Source: Spirosoma oryzicola
GTDB taxonomy: Bacteria; Bacteroidota; Bacteroidia; Cytophagales; Spirosomataceae
Length of the DNA: 64,000 nt
Direction: 5' to 3'
Assembly: GCF_021233055.1 (NCBI RefSeq)
Contig: NZ_CP089538.1
Span: 3,984,501-4,048,500, forward strand
Positions 1 to 9,413 of this stretch are shown piece after piece. The translations under genes and the position numbers were made by a program. The notes beneath the pieces were generated by a model. It did no database searches. It worked only from the letters and a program-made list of their open reading frames with translations, and had not been told where the DNA came from. Within the stretch, counting starts at the first letter, position 1. Each line of letters starts with the position of its first letter.

Positions 1-1365
1 TTGCGGAATACCCCAGGCATCGGTCAGGACGGAGTCGAGCGCTACGTAATTGCTTTCTTTCGGAATCGTCTCTCCCATCATGTGCGAACTGACCCGCCAA
101 TTGCCGTACTTGGGTTGCATAAGGCTTGACTTCAGATCTTCCCCCATAGCCGATGTGTCGACGCTTGTAGGGCGGCTGGAACCAAAGCCCGCTGCATAGC
201 CCCGCAGGAAGTCGGTTTCCTGCTTGAGTACGTTGCGGAAACGAGGGATATAGCTACCGTTGGGCCGGATACCGGCGGTCGTTGAATCCTGAAACCCTTC
301 GTGTTCGGCAGAGATGGTCGTACGGAAATTGTGGAATGCCACGTATTTACCCAACAAGCCATTGTCATTGCCAAGCCCACTAGGAAAACGGTTCGACTTT
401 GAGTTCAGCAGGACCAGATTGGTATTCAGGCAGGCAGCATTGAGGAAAATGATTTTGGCGTAGTACTCGGTCATCTGCTTCGTATGGGCGTCCACAACCC
501 GCACTCCCGATGCCTTGCCGAGCTTTTCGTCATAAATAATCGAATGCACAACCGAGTCGGGCCGGAGCGTCATTTTTCCGGTTTTAGCAGCCCAGGGTAA
601 CGTGGATGAATTGCTGCTGAAATACCCCCCGTATGGGCAACCCCGCTGGCACAACGAACGATTCTGACATTGAGCACGTCCCTGCTGGTAATGAATGGGT
701 TGTGGCTTGGTCAGGTGTGCACAGCGACCAATGATAACTGGTCGTGTACCTTTGTATTGCTTAGCCATTTGGTCTGAAAAGTGCTTTTCCACGCAGGATT
801 GCTCGTGAGGAGGCAGAAACTCCCCATCAGGCAAGACCGACAGACCATCCTTATTGCCCGATATACCCGCGAATTTTTCTACATAGCTGTACCAGGGAGC
901 CAGGTCAGCGTACCGAATGGGCCAGTCTACCGCAAACCCATCCCGCGCCGGCCCTTCAAAATCGTACTCCGACCAGCGTTGGGTTCCCCGCGCCCACATC
1001 AGCGATTTACCTCCTACGTGATAGCCCCGAATCCAGTCGAAGGGTTTCTCCTGTACATAAGGGTGTTCGGCATCCTGCACAAAAAAATGCGTCGCGTCTT
1101 CTCTATTAGCATAACACCGGCTAGCTACCGGGTTAGCCTCGATATATTCTTTTGATAATTGACCAAGGTGCGCAAACTCCCAGGGCTGCATGAGCGTGGT
1201 AGGGTAATCGGTAATGTGTTTTACGTCCCGGCCCCGCTCCAGTACGAGGGTTCGTAATCCTTTACCGGTCAATTCTTTGGCTGCCCAGCCACCGCTAATT
1301 CCCGAACCCACTACAATGGCGTCGAAGGTGCGGTCTTTTATCGAATCTATGGTTAAAAAAGACAT
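1..1365 (-). CDS. GMC-family FAD oxidoreductase, C-terminal part cut by window edge
   Basis: The frame starts at an ATG at 1363-1365 and stays open to the window edge, giving 455 codons of a protein that in this family usually has about 560-580 residues. The N-terminus reads MSFLTIDSIKDRTFDAIVVG and continues into GSGISGGWAAKEL, the dinucleotide-binding GxGxxGG motif, then VLERGRDVKH, as in GMC oxidoreductases that oxidise sugars or alcohols with FAD. It lies 40 nt after a gluconate 2-dehydrogenase subunit 3-like gene, the usual partner of the membrane-associated gluconate/2-ketogluconate dehydrogenase class. The substrate cannot be told from sequence. The C-terminus, with the catalytic His/Asn pair, lies outside the window. 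Confidence 0.9.
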   Translation of the reverse strand, partial: MSFLTIDSIKDRTFDAIVVGSGISGGWAAKELTGKGLRTLVLERGRDVKHITDYPTTLMQPWEFAHLGQLSKEYIEANPVASRCYANREDATHFFVQDAEHPYVQEKPFDWIRGYHVGGKSLMWARGTQRWSEYDFEGPARDGFAVDWPIRYADLAPWYSYVEKFAGISGNKDGLSVLPDGEFLPPHEQSCVEKHFSDQMAKQYKGTRPVIIGRCAHLTKPQPIHYQQGRAQCQNRSLCQRGCPYGGYFSSNSSTLPWAAKTGKMTLRPDSVVHSIIYDEKLGKASGVRVVDAHTKQMTEYYAKIIFLNAACLNTNLVLLNSKSNRFPSGLGNDNGLLGKYVAFHNFRTTISAEHEGFQDSTTAGIRPNGSYIPRFRNVLKQETDFLRGYAAGFGSSRPTSVDTSAMGEDLKSSLMQPKYGNWRVSSHMMGETIPKESNYVALDSVLTDAWGIPQ

Positions 1366-1405
1366 GAATATCAGCAATAAGGGTAACAAAAAAAGAGATA
1401 ACTCA

Positions 1406-1945
1406 CTAGTTAGTACCGTTGACGGCTAGTTTGGGGACGGGGACGCAGCCGTGATAAAAGCCCGGTGCCATATTGAACTTCTCAACGTTCACCAGGTAAT
1501 ATTCCGAATTCATATATCCCTGAATGGTCAACTTTTTTACCATGCTCACAAACGCCTGACCCGCTGGGTCTGTCAGTGCGCTCAATTTGGCAAGGAGATC
1601 CATGCGTTGAGCGGCATCACCTTCCGAAAATGGCTTACTGTACGTTTGCTGAGACGTTTCCTCCAGGAGCGCAATTCCTTTCTGAAGCGTCGCTTGGGCC
1701 GGTTCACCGTAGCAGTCTTTAACCATACGCATAACGAACAGATGTACGTTGAGCGATTTAGCACCGGGAGTAGTAGTTGTCGGGATAAAGGTTTCTACAA
1801 TATCGCCTAGAAGCGCTTCTTCGCTAATCGACAAGGTTGAAACAGTTCCTAGCGAATCGGGGGTCCAGCCGGAGGCCCAGGCAGGTAAGCTGGCCAGGCT
1901 ACCAAGGGTCATTGCTAAGTTCTTTAACGCAGAACGTCTTTGCAT
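1406..1945 (-). CDS. Gluconate 2-dehydrogenase subunit 3 family protein
   Basis: This 179-residue protein begins with MQRRSALKNLAMTLGSLASL and a PAWA cleavage-type site. The pattern is a twin-arginine-like signal, so export in a folded state is likely. The remainder (LLGDIVETFIPTTTTPGAKS, then a helical region) matches the small gamma/subunit 3 family that accompanies GMC flavoproteins and is thought to help their maturation or export. It is the first gene of a two-gene unit with the GMC oxidoreductase that follows 40 nt downstream. No cytochrome c subunit is visible on this side. The family call is confident; the role is family knowledge. Confidence 0.85.
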   Translation of the reverse strand: MQRRSALKNLAMTLGSLASLPAWASGWTPDSLGTVSTLSISEEALLGDIVETFIPTTTTPGAKSLNVHLFVMRMVKDCYGEPAQATLQKGIALLEETSQQTYSKPFSEGDAAQRMDLLAKLSALTDPAGQAFVSMVKKLTIQGYMNSEYYLVNVEKFNMAPGFYHGCVPVPKLAVNGTN

Positions 1946-2222
1946 AAGAGGTGCGTTGTAGGTTGGTTTTAAGAGTTAAACGCTCCTTAGTTCGTGAACT
2001 ATAACAGGAGATAGTTTAATAAATTATTGGTTAAAGATAATACATTAAGGCTTAACAAAAAACTATTATTTCTATCGTGCTACTAGCCATAGTGGAAGCT
2101 TCACGTACTTACCTGCATATCAGGCCTATTGACGAGAATCGTTACTTTTCTGGAAAGTCTCAAAAATAGAAACGAGACAGTTCGAGAACCGATCCTGAGC
2201 AACTAGGTAGCCTTCCACTAAG

Positions 2223-2477
2223 CTATGTCTCTATGCTAGAAACTTCTACTGGCTCCACATAAGGCAGCAACCGGTCGGATCTGGTGAACGAACAAATGCA
2301 GGTTAACTTATTTGTTTCTTTATCGTAGCAAGCCTCGACAAAGAAACCCTCCAGACTATAAAGTTCGCGCATCCGACACAAGTCTTCGCGTTTGGCCAGT
2401 GGGACACCCCATAATGCCAATGCCCCTTGCCGAATCAGCATCGGCTGGCGATCATAATTCTCTCGAGTAATTTTCAT
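2223..2477 (-). CDS. Small hypothetical protein, paralogue of the one at 50281-50553
   Basis: This 84-residue protein (start MKITRENYDR) has no recognisable domain or signal peptide. It shares a spaced pattern with another small protein in this window (50281-50553): a tryptophan before a G.P.A.R segment, LY followed by FFVE (residues 39-48 here), and LLPYV near the C-terminus (70-74). That conservation argues that both are real genes of one small family. It stands alone, with no close neighbour on the same strand. The function is unknown. The size and the aromatic/charged mix suggest a cytosolic protein. Confidence 0.6.
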   Translation of the reverse strand: MKITRENYDRQPMLIRQGALALWGVPLAKREDLCRMRELYSLEGFFVEACYDKETNKLTCICSFTRSDRLLPYVEPVEVSSIET

Positions 2478-2917
2478 GGTAGGAAATGTTTATTCTTTTT
2501 TTCTGCTATCGCGTAAACATTACAACGATAGTAGCTGGATAAAAATGTCCGTACGTGTGACGGTTACCAACCAGACATTTTAGGTAACGGTAGACAATAC
2601 TAACTACTAAGCTGTGCATCGAGTCCTAAAATAATCGATCAATGCACCATACGTACACAATTTTTACACCCTAGTAAGTATATAGATACTGATTCAACTA
2701 TGAATGGACCCTTTCTGTCTAGCTGAAGCGACTGACTTGATGCTAAAGCAGCAAAGAGAGTACACGCATCAAACACAGGTCGCGGCCAGCAACAGGCAGG
2801 AAGTCTATTATCCTCGAACAATTGCCTGCAAAAGAAGGTCTATAGCTGCATCAGTACACTCACAACAACCGTTTGGCGTAGTTGCAACCTTAGGGCGCAC
2901 ATACGTTCTTCAGCCCC
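2478..2917. other. Intergenic stretch without a convincing gene
   Basis: These 440 bases separate the small hypothetical gene from the DUF4239 gene. The only open frame of note (2704-2934, plus strand) runs into the DUF4239 start, has no family features and looks random. The stretch is AT-rich near 2630-2700 and probably holds the divergent promoters, but I see no clear boxes. Confidence 0.5.
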
Positions 2918-3706
2918 ATGGTTTGGCTCTATAACTTCCCCTCCTGGCTATTAGCCCTAACACTTGTCCTCGTTTTTATTGCCCTTTCCTGGCTTAGCCT
3001 CCTGCTGGTTCGGCGCCCTCTTCAGCGTAGTTCTACCGCTGCGCTTATCGATAACGGCACCGTCGGATGGTTTTTCTCGGGAGTGAGTCTTCTGTATGGC
3101 CTGCTATTGGGCCTGCTGACGGTCGCCACTTGGCAGAATTACACACAGGCTTCTGGCTTGGCCTCCCGTGAAGCGGCTCAACTGTCGGTACTCTACCGTA
3201 ACTTAAGTGGCTATGCACCCGTCCAACGGAAACCTTTACACGCTCAACTCCGACGCTACACGCAGCATATTGTGCAGCGTTCCTGGCCCAACCAGCGCCT
3301 GGGCATCATTGATGATGAGGAATCTACGGAGTTTATGCGGCTTCAGACGTTATTGCTAGGCTATGGACCTGACACAACGGCTCATGAACTTATTCATCAG
3401 CAAGCCCTGCAAGCCTTTAACAATTTGGCCGAGCTACGTCGTTTGCGAGCCGAAGCCATTGGTGGCGGAGTGCCGGCCGTTATTTGGTGGGTAGTTCTAT
3501 TAGGCGCACTGCTGACACTGGTCTTCGCGGGGTTATTTGTAGTACCCTCCTTTTGGTTTCATGGTCTATTAAATAGTTTGTTAGCTATTATGCTGGGCCT
3601 GTTGATTTTTCTGATTGTGAGTTTGGATCATCCGTATTGGGGAGAGGTAAGCGTAAGCACGAATGCCTATGAGCTGGTGCTAAAAAAGGTGATGATTGAC
3701 TTTTGA
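2918..3706 (+). CDS. DUF4239 family integral membrane protein (bestrophin-like)
   Basis: This 262-residue protein has a hydrophobic N-terminal segment (residues about 5-30), a second around residues 45-65 (GWFFSGVSLLYGLLLGLL), a soluble middle part with many arginines and glutamines, and two or three closely packed hydrophobic segments at residues 185-240. The motif with G.FF..V..LYG.LLGLL..ATW, followed by an E-A--L--LYR segment, is typical of DUF4239, described as bestrophin-like. The biochemical role is not established, and ion transport is only an analogy. It is monocistronic as far as I can see. The start was chosen because the first hydrophobic helix follows directly. Confidence 0.8.
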   Translation: MVWLYNFPSWLLALTLVLVFIALSWLSLLLVRRPLQRSSTAALIDNGTVGWFFSGVSLLYGLLLGLLTVATWQNYTQASGLASREAAQLSVLYRNLSGYAPVQRKPLHAQLRRYTQHIVQRSWPNQRLGIIDDEESTEFMRLQTLLLGYGPDTTAHELIHQQALQAFNNLAELRRLRAEAIGGGVPAVIWWVVLLGALLTLVFAGLFVVPSFWFHGLLNSLLAIMLGLLIFLIVSLDHPYWGEVSVSTNAYELVLKKVMIDF

Positions 3707-3943
3707 CAAGTCCGTTCGCTGTTCCCTATCCGAAACGAGTAATCTCAAGCTAGCGATGATGAACGTGACGTTCATAGCTACAGCTACAACCAAATCAATA
3801 ACAGAACAGCAACGCAGTACATCCACTACACTAATCGACAACTACTTAAACACTACAGCTTTTGTAGAGTTTAAACCCTGAGTATGCATTTAGTGCTAAC
3901 TATTTATCAATTAATTCTATCGCCTAAATCTTTACAACAACGT

Positions 3944-5965
3944 ATGAATTACTTCTCAAAAAGAGTCATCGCCCTATTAGGTGTGACTTTATGTCCTGCG
4001 TATTTGGTGCTATCGGCGCCTGCAAGCCTGCCCCGACCAGCGCCTTCCCTGATAGACAACCCCGCTTCATCCAAGATTGACAGTAAAGCAAACAAGCCCT
4101 CCTTTCGATCCTCCCCGATTACAAACAACGATCCTATCCGTTTCTCGATTCAGGTTCGTCAAGCAACAATCAACTTAGAAGATGAAGTAGAGTTAGTTAT
4201 TACAGCCGAACTACTTGATATTACACCAGCATCCATGTTTTTCACCGAGTCGGCCAGCAGCTTTCGCATCAAACTCGTCATGCCCGAAGGTTTCCGTCAG
4301 ACGGGGGGCAGTTATGTTGATTACGTTGGTGCCACACTTAGTCCCACTACGCGACCTTCGGTCTCCTATACCGTACGTGGCCGCTTCGCTTCGCTGTCTA
4401 ACACGACGGCTTTTCGTTTATTACGGGGTAACGCAATTGCTAACGATCAAAGCCAGTTTGTTGAAAAGGCCGTCCTCGCCGTCAATCCCATCGGTTCCCG
4501 ATCGGTTTTGCCTACAAGCAGACAAGCAGAGGCCATGTACGTAGTCACGGGCGAGACGTCACAACAGCCTGCTACCCAAACGACAGCGGTAGTTACGCAA
4601 CCCGTTTCGGCGACGGGAGCTAATCCGCTTATCAATTTAAGTATTGGTCAGGTCAAAACCGGCAAAGCGGGCTCCGATGCCTCAGCAACAATTACGGGTA
4701 GCGCGCCTGATTTCAAGCTCAATCTGGTGATTCCTAAGGGAGAGAAAGGTGATTCTAATGCAGGGGCGAGAGCTACCGCGGCTGCGGCTCCCAACATCGT
4801 CGTTGATGGGTTTACCAATCAGGCGATTCAAACGGCGATCAATGCGGCTCCCGCAACGGGAGCCCGCATTATACTTCCCCCTGGCGAGTATACCTTCACC
4901 AGCAATATTTCCATTGACAATAAGAGTAATATTGTCCTGGATGGACAGGGGGCGGCTGTTCTTAAAACAAGTGCTATCAATGCCGCCACCATGATCTGGA
5001 CCTTTCACACCTGCAACAACATCCGCTTAACCGGGCTACACCTGGTCTCACAGGTGGCAGGCAACTATGGTTACGGGATGGTCGCTACCAATGAGCAGTC
5101 AAAGCTGGACGGTTATGAGATTGACCACTGTAGCTTTACCGCACCCCTGGCCGACTTCAACGCTATTAGCATGAGTCAATACTCGGAGGGATCTAATCAG
5201 GGTGAGACTTCCCGCAACATCCGTATTCACCATAACAAGTTTTTCAACATAGGTCGGATGGGCATCGAAATCCTGTCGCACGGGTTTGATGGTGTATACC
5301 GGTTGGATGGAATCGATATTCATGACAATGAGTTTCGTAATCTAGGCATCAACAGTACGTATGGGATGAGTGTATCGCTATCGGGTCTGATGCAAAATGC
5401 TCGCATCAGCAACAACCAGACGGTAGACGCCAAGGAGATTGGGTACGAAGTGGTCAATGCCCGCTACGTAAATATAGTTAATAATGTCGCCCTGGGCGTT
5501 AACAACACCTTCGCAGGCATTGGCATCTCGGATAATAACCGGAATCTGACCCAGTACATCACTGTCTCGGGTAACACGTGCACCACCAAAGGAGCGCCCC
5601 TTCAGGCTTTTGGTACTCAATGGTTGACAGTGACGGGCAACACCTTTTATAATCCGACGACAGCCAATTCTGCCATCACCATGTGCCGTTTTTCCAGCTG
5701 TAAGTACGGCAGTTTTACCGGAAATACGGTTGTGGTTGCGGCTAACAGTGCGCTCACCCTTGATAACACAGGCTACTATGCTGTATCAGGCAATAATTTG
5801 TCAAACGCGTTGAATACCAATGGGTACGAGCTGATTTATCTTTACAACACGCAGGCTACCCGCAACGTGATTGGCACAAACGTGTACATCAAAGCAGCGG
5901 GTACGGAAAATAACGGTATACCGAATGTGAAGCAAGCGGCTGGGGCAGCTAACAACACCTATTGA
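3944..5965 (+). CDS. Secreted right-handed parallel beta-helix protein with an Ig-like N-terminal part
   Basis: From the ATG at 3944 the product has 673 residues and starts with a clear signal peptide (MNYFSKRVIALLGVTLCPAY then LVLSAPA). An in-frame ATG at 3884 would add 20 residues and make the signal less typical. Residues about 60-190 form a beta-rich, Ig-like region. Next comes a linker with IGQVKTGKAGSDASATITG and LVIPKGEKGDSN, which resembles collagen-like or 'GxxGxx' linkers of phage tail and surface proteins. From about residue 285 to the end there are repeated short beta strands with asparagines (IHHNKFFNIG, IHDNEFRNLG, ISNNQTVD, VSGNTCT, VTGNTFYN), the hallmark of pectate-lyase-3/beta-helix proteins. 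It may bind or cleave a polysaccharide. No catalytic site can be assigned. Confidence 0.8.
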   Translation: MNYFSKRVIALLGVTLCPAYLVLSAPASLPRPAPSLIDNPASSKIDSKANKPSFRSSPITNNDPIRFSIQVRQATINLEDEVELVITAELLDITPASMFFTESASSFRIKLVMPEGFRQTGGSYVDYVGATLSPTTRPSVSYTVRGRFASLSNTTAFRLLRGNAIANDQSQFVEKAVLAVNPIGSRSVLPTSRQAEAMYVVTGETSQQPATQTTAVVTQPVSATGANPLINLSIGQVKTGKAGSDASATITGSAPDFKLNLVIPKGEKGDSNAGARATAAAAPNIVVDGFTNQAIQTAINAAPATGARIILPPGEYTFTSNISIDNKSNIVLDGQGAAVLKTSAINAATMIWTFHTCNNIRLTGLHLVSQVAGNYGYGMVATNEQSKLDGYEIDHCSFTAPLADFNAISMSQYSEGSNQGETSRNIRIHHNKFFNIGRMGIEILSHGFDGVYRLDGIDIHDNEFRNLGINSTYGMSVSLSGLMQNARISNNQTVDAKEIGYEVVNARYVNIVNNVALGVNNTFAGIGISDNNRNLTQYITVSGNTCTTKGAPLQAFGTQWLTVTGNTFYNPTTANSAITMCRFSSCKYGSFTGNTVVVAANSALTLDNTGYYAVSGNNLSNALNTNGYELIYLYNTQATRNVIGTNVYIKAAGTENNGIPNVKQAAGAANNTY

Positions 5966-6449
5966 TCAACCTATAGATACGTCTAAGGGGTTCGGTACTT
6001 TCTACCGAACTGCTACTAATAACAAAGCCTGAATCAGCGACGATTCAGGCTTTGTTGGCTGACAGATGTGTTTAGCGGAGCAGAAATTTAGCTTGTTTGC
6101 TTACATCCACTAGAAGCGTGCCCGGCGCGTTGCCCATTAGCAAACTTACGCGATTGAGGCCGCTGATCTCCCTAATGATCAGACCGCACAATAACGGTCG
6201 ATTAACTCCATCGATATTGTTTAAATCCTGCCTTATGGACTAATCTATTTTTAAGTGCTGACCAATAGGCGCTTAGGATCATATGAGTTAACCACTGATC
6301 CGTTTGTATGTCTGCAATGTGCCTACAGCCGAATAATTCGTTAAAACAATCTACTTCGACAAAGGATCACTTATATACTTACCTGGATGATTGTTAGGCT
6401 CATAAACGCAATTACAGCAAGCGCATTATAACAAACCACTACTCAACCG
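5966..6449. other. Intergenic region between the beta-helix gene and the glycosyltransferase cluster
   Basis: Apart from the terminator at 6021-6056, these 484 bases hold no credible open frame. The last 200 bases are AT-rich and should contain the promoter of the glycosyltransferase operon, but no clear -33/-7 pair is visible. Confidence 0.5.
6021..6056. terminator. Stem-loop terminator after the beta-helix gene
   Basis: Perfect 15-bp inverted repeat (arms 6021-6035 and 6042-6056, loop AGCGAC), beginning 56 bases after the stop codon of the beta-helix gene. The right arm ends in a short T-rich stretch. Confidence 0.75.
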
Positions 6450-7535
6450 ATGAACATAGGAATTATTGCCCATCTCAAGCACCCTATCCGCAAGCCGTAT
6501 ATGGGGGGCCTAGAGGCATTCACGCATGACGTTTGTCTTCGTCTGAAAAACAGAGGGCATCAGATTACCTTATATGCCAGCGAACTCTCGGACCCCGCCC
6601 TCAATGTGCGGGTTATCATGAGTGATACCGATTACGACCGGGAAACCTTTAGTCGCTTCCGGTCGCATGAACTAAGTGAAGAATTTATTTCTACCCATCA
6701 CGCTTACTTGGAGCTGATGCAGGATATTGACGGGCAGGGGCATGATATAATCTTCAACAACAGCCTGAATTATGTGCCCATCACCATGGCTTCTCTGATT
6801 CAAACGCCCATGCTTACTGTCCTGCACACGCCCCCTATTTTTGAGTTGAAGCGGGCGATTCGCCATGAAAAAAAGCGGGGCCAGATCCGGTATGTCAGCG
6901 TTTCCAGACCTAATGCCGAGGCATGGCGACCATTTGTTGGCGACTGTGAAGTAGTCTCCAATGGCGTTGACACCACGCGCTGGACCTTTGTTGACCAGCC
7001 CACGGGAGGCTACGTGTTATGGTTTGGCCGTATTCATCCCGATAAAGGCACTCACCTGGCGATTCAGGCGGCTAAAGAAGCAGGTAGAAAAATTAAGATT
7101 GCTGGCAGCATTGCGGATCGGAGCTACTTCGATATCTACGTACAACCCCTACTGGACGATTCCGTTGAACTGGTGGGTAATTGCAGCCACGAGCAGCTGA
7201 ACCACTATATTGGCAACGCCGATGTAAGCGTTATTACTCCTTGCTGGGATGAACCCTTCGGCCTGGTCGTAGCCGAAAGCCTGGCCTGCGGCACGCCGGT
7301 AGCAGGTATCGCCCGAGGGGCATTGCCATCGATTTTGTGCGAAAAGTCGGGTTGTTTGACAAGCAGTTCGTCTCCTTCCGAGCTGGCCCGCTGCATCAAT
7401 CAGGCGGCTTTATTAAACCGAGCCGACTGCCGGCAGCGAGCCGAAAGCGAGTTGGATGTAGAACGGATGGTCGACGCCTACGAACAGCTTTTTGCTCAAC
7501 TTATTTCTACGCCCTCGTTGGTCTATGCCAATTAA
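6450..7535 (+). CDS. Glycosyltransferase family 4 (GT-B fold)
   Basis: This 361-residue cytosolic enzyme is expected to transfer a sugar from a nucleotide-sugar donor to a glycan or lipid acceptor. The N-terminus MNIGIIAHLKHPIRKPYMGG with GGLEAFTHDV is the usual acceptor-side start of GT4 enzymes. NGVDTTRW marks the inter-domain region, LWFGRIHPDKG the start of the donor domain, and EPFGLVVAESLACGTPV is the EX7E donor-binding motif. The next gene starts inside its last codons, so the two are translationally coupled. Donor and acceptor are unknown. The cluster as a whole suggests a surface or capsular glycan, but no flippase or polymerase gene is in view. Confidence 0.9.
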   Translation: MNIGIIAHLKHPIRKPYMGGLEAFTHDVCLRLKNRGHQITLYASELSDPALNVRVIMSDTDYDRETFSRFRSHELSEEFISTHHAYLELMQDIDGQGHDIIFNNSLNYVPITMASLIQTPMLTVLHTPPIFELKRAIRHEKKRGQIRYVSVSRPNAEAWRPFVGDCEVVSNGVDTTRWTFVDQPTGGYVLWFGRIHPDKGTHLAIQAAKEAGRKIKIAGSIADRSYFDIYVQPLLDDSVELVGNCSHEQLNHYIGNADVSVITPCWDEPFGLVVAESLACGTPVAGIARGALPSILCEKSGCLTSSSSPSELARCINQAALLNRADCRQRAESELDVERMVDAYEQLFAQLISTPSLVYAN

Positions 7536-8646
7536 TATTGCATTTTATGTTCACCATCACGGATCAGGCCATCTGATGCGGTGTCTGGCAATTAGTACGT
7601 TGTTGACTGATTGCCAGATTACCTTCTTAGGCAGTCGATTAGAGGCCTACTCATCCCTGATTCCGGACTCCATCAACTGCATTGAACTGCCGATGGATAC
7701 CCCTTCTTCAGCAGACAGGCACTACGCCGAAGGCAATCCGGTCGAGGGGCTACATTATGCTCCACTGAACGTTGAGGGCCAGCGGCAACGAACGGCTTTA
7801 CTAACCGAATTTTTTAATCGGGTATCGCCACTGCTGTTCGTGGTTGACGTTTCGGTCGAAGTAGCCCTGCTGGCCAGGTTGAGTGGCGTGCCAACGATTG
7901 TCATCAAGCAGCATGGCAATCGGCAGGATCTACCCCATCAACTGGCTTATCAGAGTGCTGAAGTAGTGCTTGCCCCCTTTTCACCGATGATGAAGCAGGA
8001 GGAAACGCCCTGGCTGGCCAATAAACTGGTTTATACCGGAGGCTTTTCCCGATACCCACTCCAGGTCAATAGCCGCTCGGGTGAACAAGCAAATCGGGCA
8101 GCGGTTTTAGTGGGGGCAGGCGGAACTAGCCTTGACGCAACATTTCTGATACATATTGCCCAGCAAGCCCCCGACTGGATCTTTGAAGTTGTGGGTAAGC
8201 TAGCCGGTTCAACGACGGACCGTGTACCGACCAACGTTATATGGCATGGTCAGCTTGATGATCCTCGTTTGATCCTGGAGCGGTGCGTACTGGTAATTGG
8301 CAATGCGGGCCACAACACCGTTATGGAGATGGCCGCTCTCAACAAGCGCTTCATCGTTATTCCCGAGCAACGTCCTTTCGATGAGCAGTTGATCAAAGCG
8401 ACGATACTGGATCAGTTAGCGCTAGCCTGTGTTGTTCATCCCCATGAACTTTACCAGACCAATTGGCCCGCTGTACTGACCGCTACAGCAGCTCGTGAGC
8501 CACATTGGCAAGGAATTGTCGACAAGGAAGCCACGGCGCGGGCCGCTCAGCTGATCCGCCAGACGTACGGATCAATCTATAATTCTGGTGACTACTCCTT
8601 GAGTGCCGATAGCAATTCGGCGGTTGAAGGTTCGCGTAGTAACTGA
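7525..8646 (+). CDS. GT-B glycosyltransferase (MurG/PseG-like)
   Basis: I chose the ATG at 7525 because MPINIAFYVHHHGSGHLMRC is the proper family start. It overlaps the previous gene by 11 nt. The product has 373 residues. The N-terminal HHHGSGHLMRCLAI element is the glycine-rich acceptor loop found in MurG- and PseG-type enzymes. The C-terminal half has VLVGAGGTSLDA and VIGNAGHNTVMEMAALNKRF, the donor-binding signature of GT28-like proteins. It probably works with the preceding GT4 enzyme on the same glycan. The last 55 bases overlap the 3' end of the opposite-strand GT2 gene. The substrate cannot be inferred. Confidence 0.85.
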   Translation: MPINIAFYVHHHGSGHLMRCLAISTLLTDCQITFLGSRLEAYSSLIPDSINCIELPMDTPSSADRHYAEGNPVEGLHYAPLNVEGQRQRTALLTEFFNRVSPLLFVVDVSVEVALLARLSGVPTIVIKQHGNRQDLPHQLAYQSAEVVLAPFSPMMKQEETPWLANKLVYTGGFSRYPLQVNSRSGEQANRAAVLVGAGGTSLDATFLIHIAQQAPDWIFEVVGKLAGSTTDRVPTNVIWHGQLDDPRLILERCVLVIGNAGHNTVMEMAALNKRFIVIPEQRPFDEQLIKATILDQLALACVVHPHELYQTNWPAVLTATAAREPHWQGIVDKEATARAAQLIRQTYGSIYNSGDYSLSADSNSAVEGSRSN

Positions 8647-9413
8647 ATATGATCCTCCGTCCAGTGAATAAACCCCCGCTGCTGGAATTTCGTCAGCCAT
8701 CCTTCCATGGGCCACACATGCCATTTCTTTTTAAAAAAGGTAGCGTTGGCTATGATATCCCGAAGGTGGTTTAGGGGTGGATCGTAACTCGTATGGTACT
8801 GGTGGTACGCCAAAGCAGGTATCATTGCTAACGGAACGGCAGCCTGGCGTGCACTGAAAGCAAAGTCGGTATCTTCGGCCCCGTAGCCGCCGTAGCCCTC
8901 GTCAAAGCGGCCTATCTGATCAAAGGTTTGTTTGCTACAGCCAAAGTTCAAGGACCAGAACAAATGATACGGTAAGCATTCGGAGCTGGTACGAATCGGA
9001 TCGGCTTTACTTAATTCGTCCAACCGGTGCCAGAAATCGGCTTCTTCGACCGCGTTTTGGTGCAGATACCGAACTTGTCCTGACCAGAGCTTGCTATCCT
9101 GTTCAAAGGCATTGGCATAATGTCCGAGCATGCTGCGGTGAGGAATGCAATCGACGTCCAAAAAAACCAGATCATCGTAGGATGCAGCCTCTACGGCTCT
9201 GTTCCTGGCTTGAGCCAAAGGCAGATGATTGCTGTGGTGAATGGGTTGCTCGACAAGCGGAAACGATGTTTTAGGTACTGTATAAGGCTTTTCATTCATG
9301 TAGATGAGTACCAGCTCAGCGGGCATGAGATGACTTTGATTGAGTCCGTCGATTAGATTAACTAACGCCTTCTCCCGATTATGGACAATGGTTAATACCG
9401 ATATTTTCTTCAT
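8592..9413 (-). CDS. Glycosyltransferase family 2 (GT-A) with galactosyltransferase-like C-terminal part
   Basis: This 273-residue protein starts MKKISVLTIVHNREKALVNL, the standard GT2 opening. LVFLDVDCIPHRSML holds the metal/nucleotide-binding DxD (DVD) motif. FDEGYGGYGAEDTDFAFSAR matches the C-terminal acceptor/catalytic motif of the galactosyltransferase-type family 7C domain (the ED pair before TDF). It is convergent with, and overlaps by 55 bases, the plus-strand glycosyltransferase gene, so the two transcripts are antisense at their ends. It is probably part of the same glycan pathway, expressed from its own promoter. Confidence 0.88.
   Translation of the reverse strand: MKKISVLTIVHNREKALVNLIDGLNQSHLMPAELVLIYMNEKPYTVPKTSFPLVEQPIHHSNHLPLAQARNRAVEAASYDDLVFLDVDCIPHRSMLGHYANAFEQDSKLWSGQVRYLHQNAVEEADFWHRLDELSKADPIRTSSECLPYHLFWSLNFGCSKQTFDQIGRFDEGYGGYGAEDTDFAFSARQAAVPLAMIPALAYHQYHTSYDPPLNHLRDIIANATFFKKKWHVWPMEGWLTKFQQRGFIHWTEDHIQLLREPSTAELLSALKE

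Noticed and set aside
2704..2934. 76-codon open frame before the DUF4239 gene
   Set aside because: Overlaps the DUF4239 start and has no coding features.
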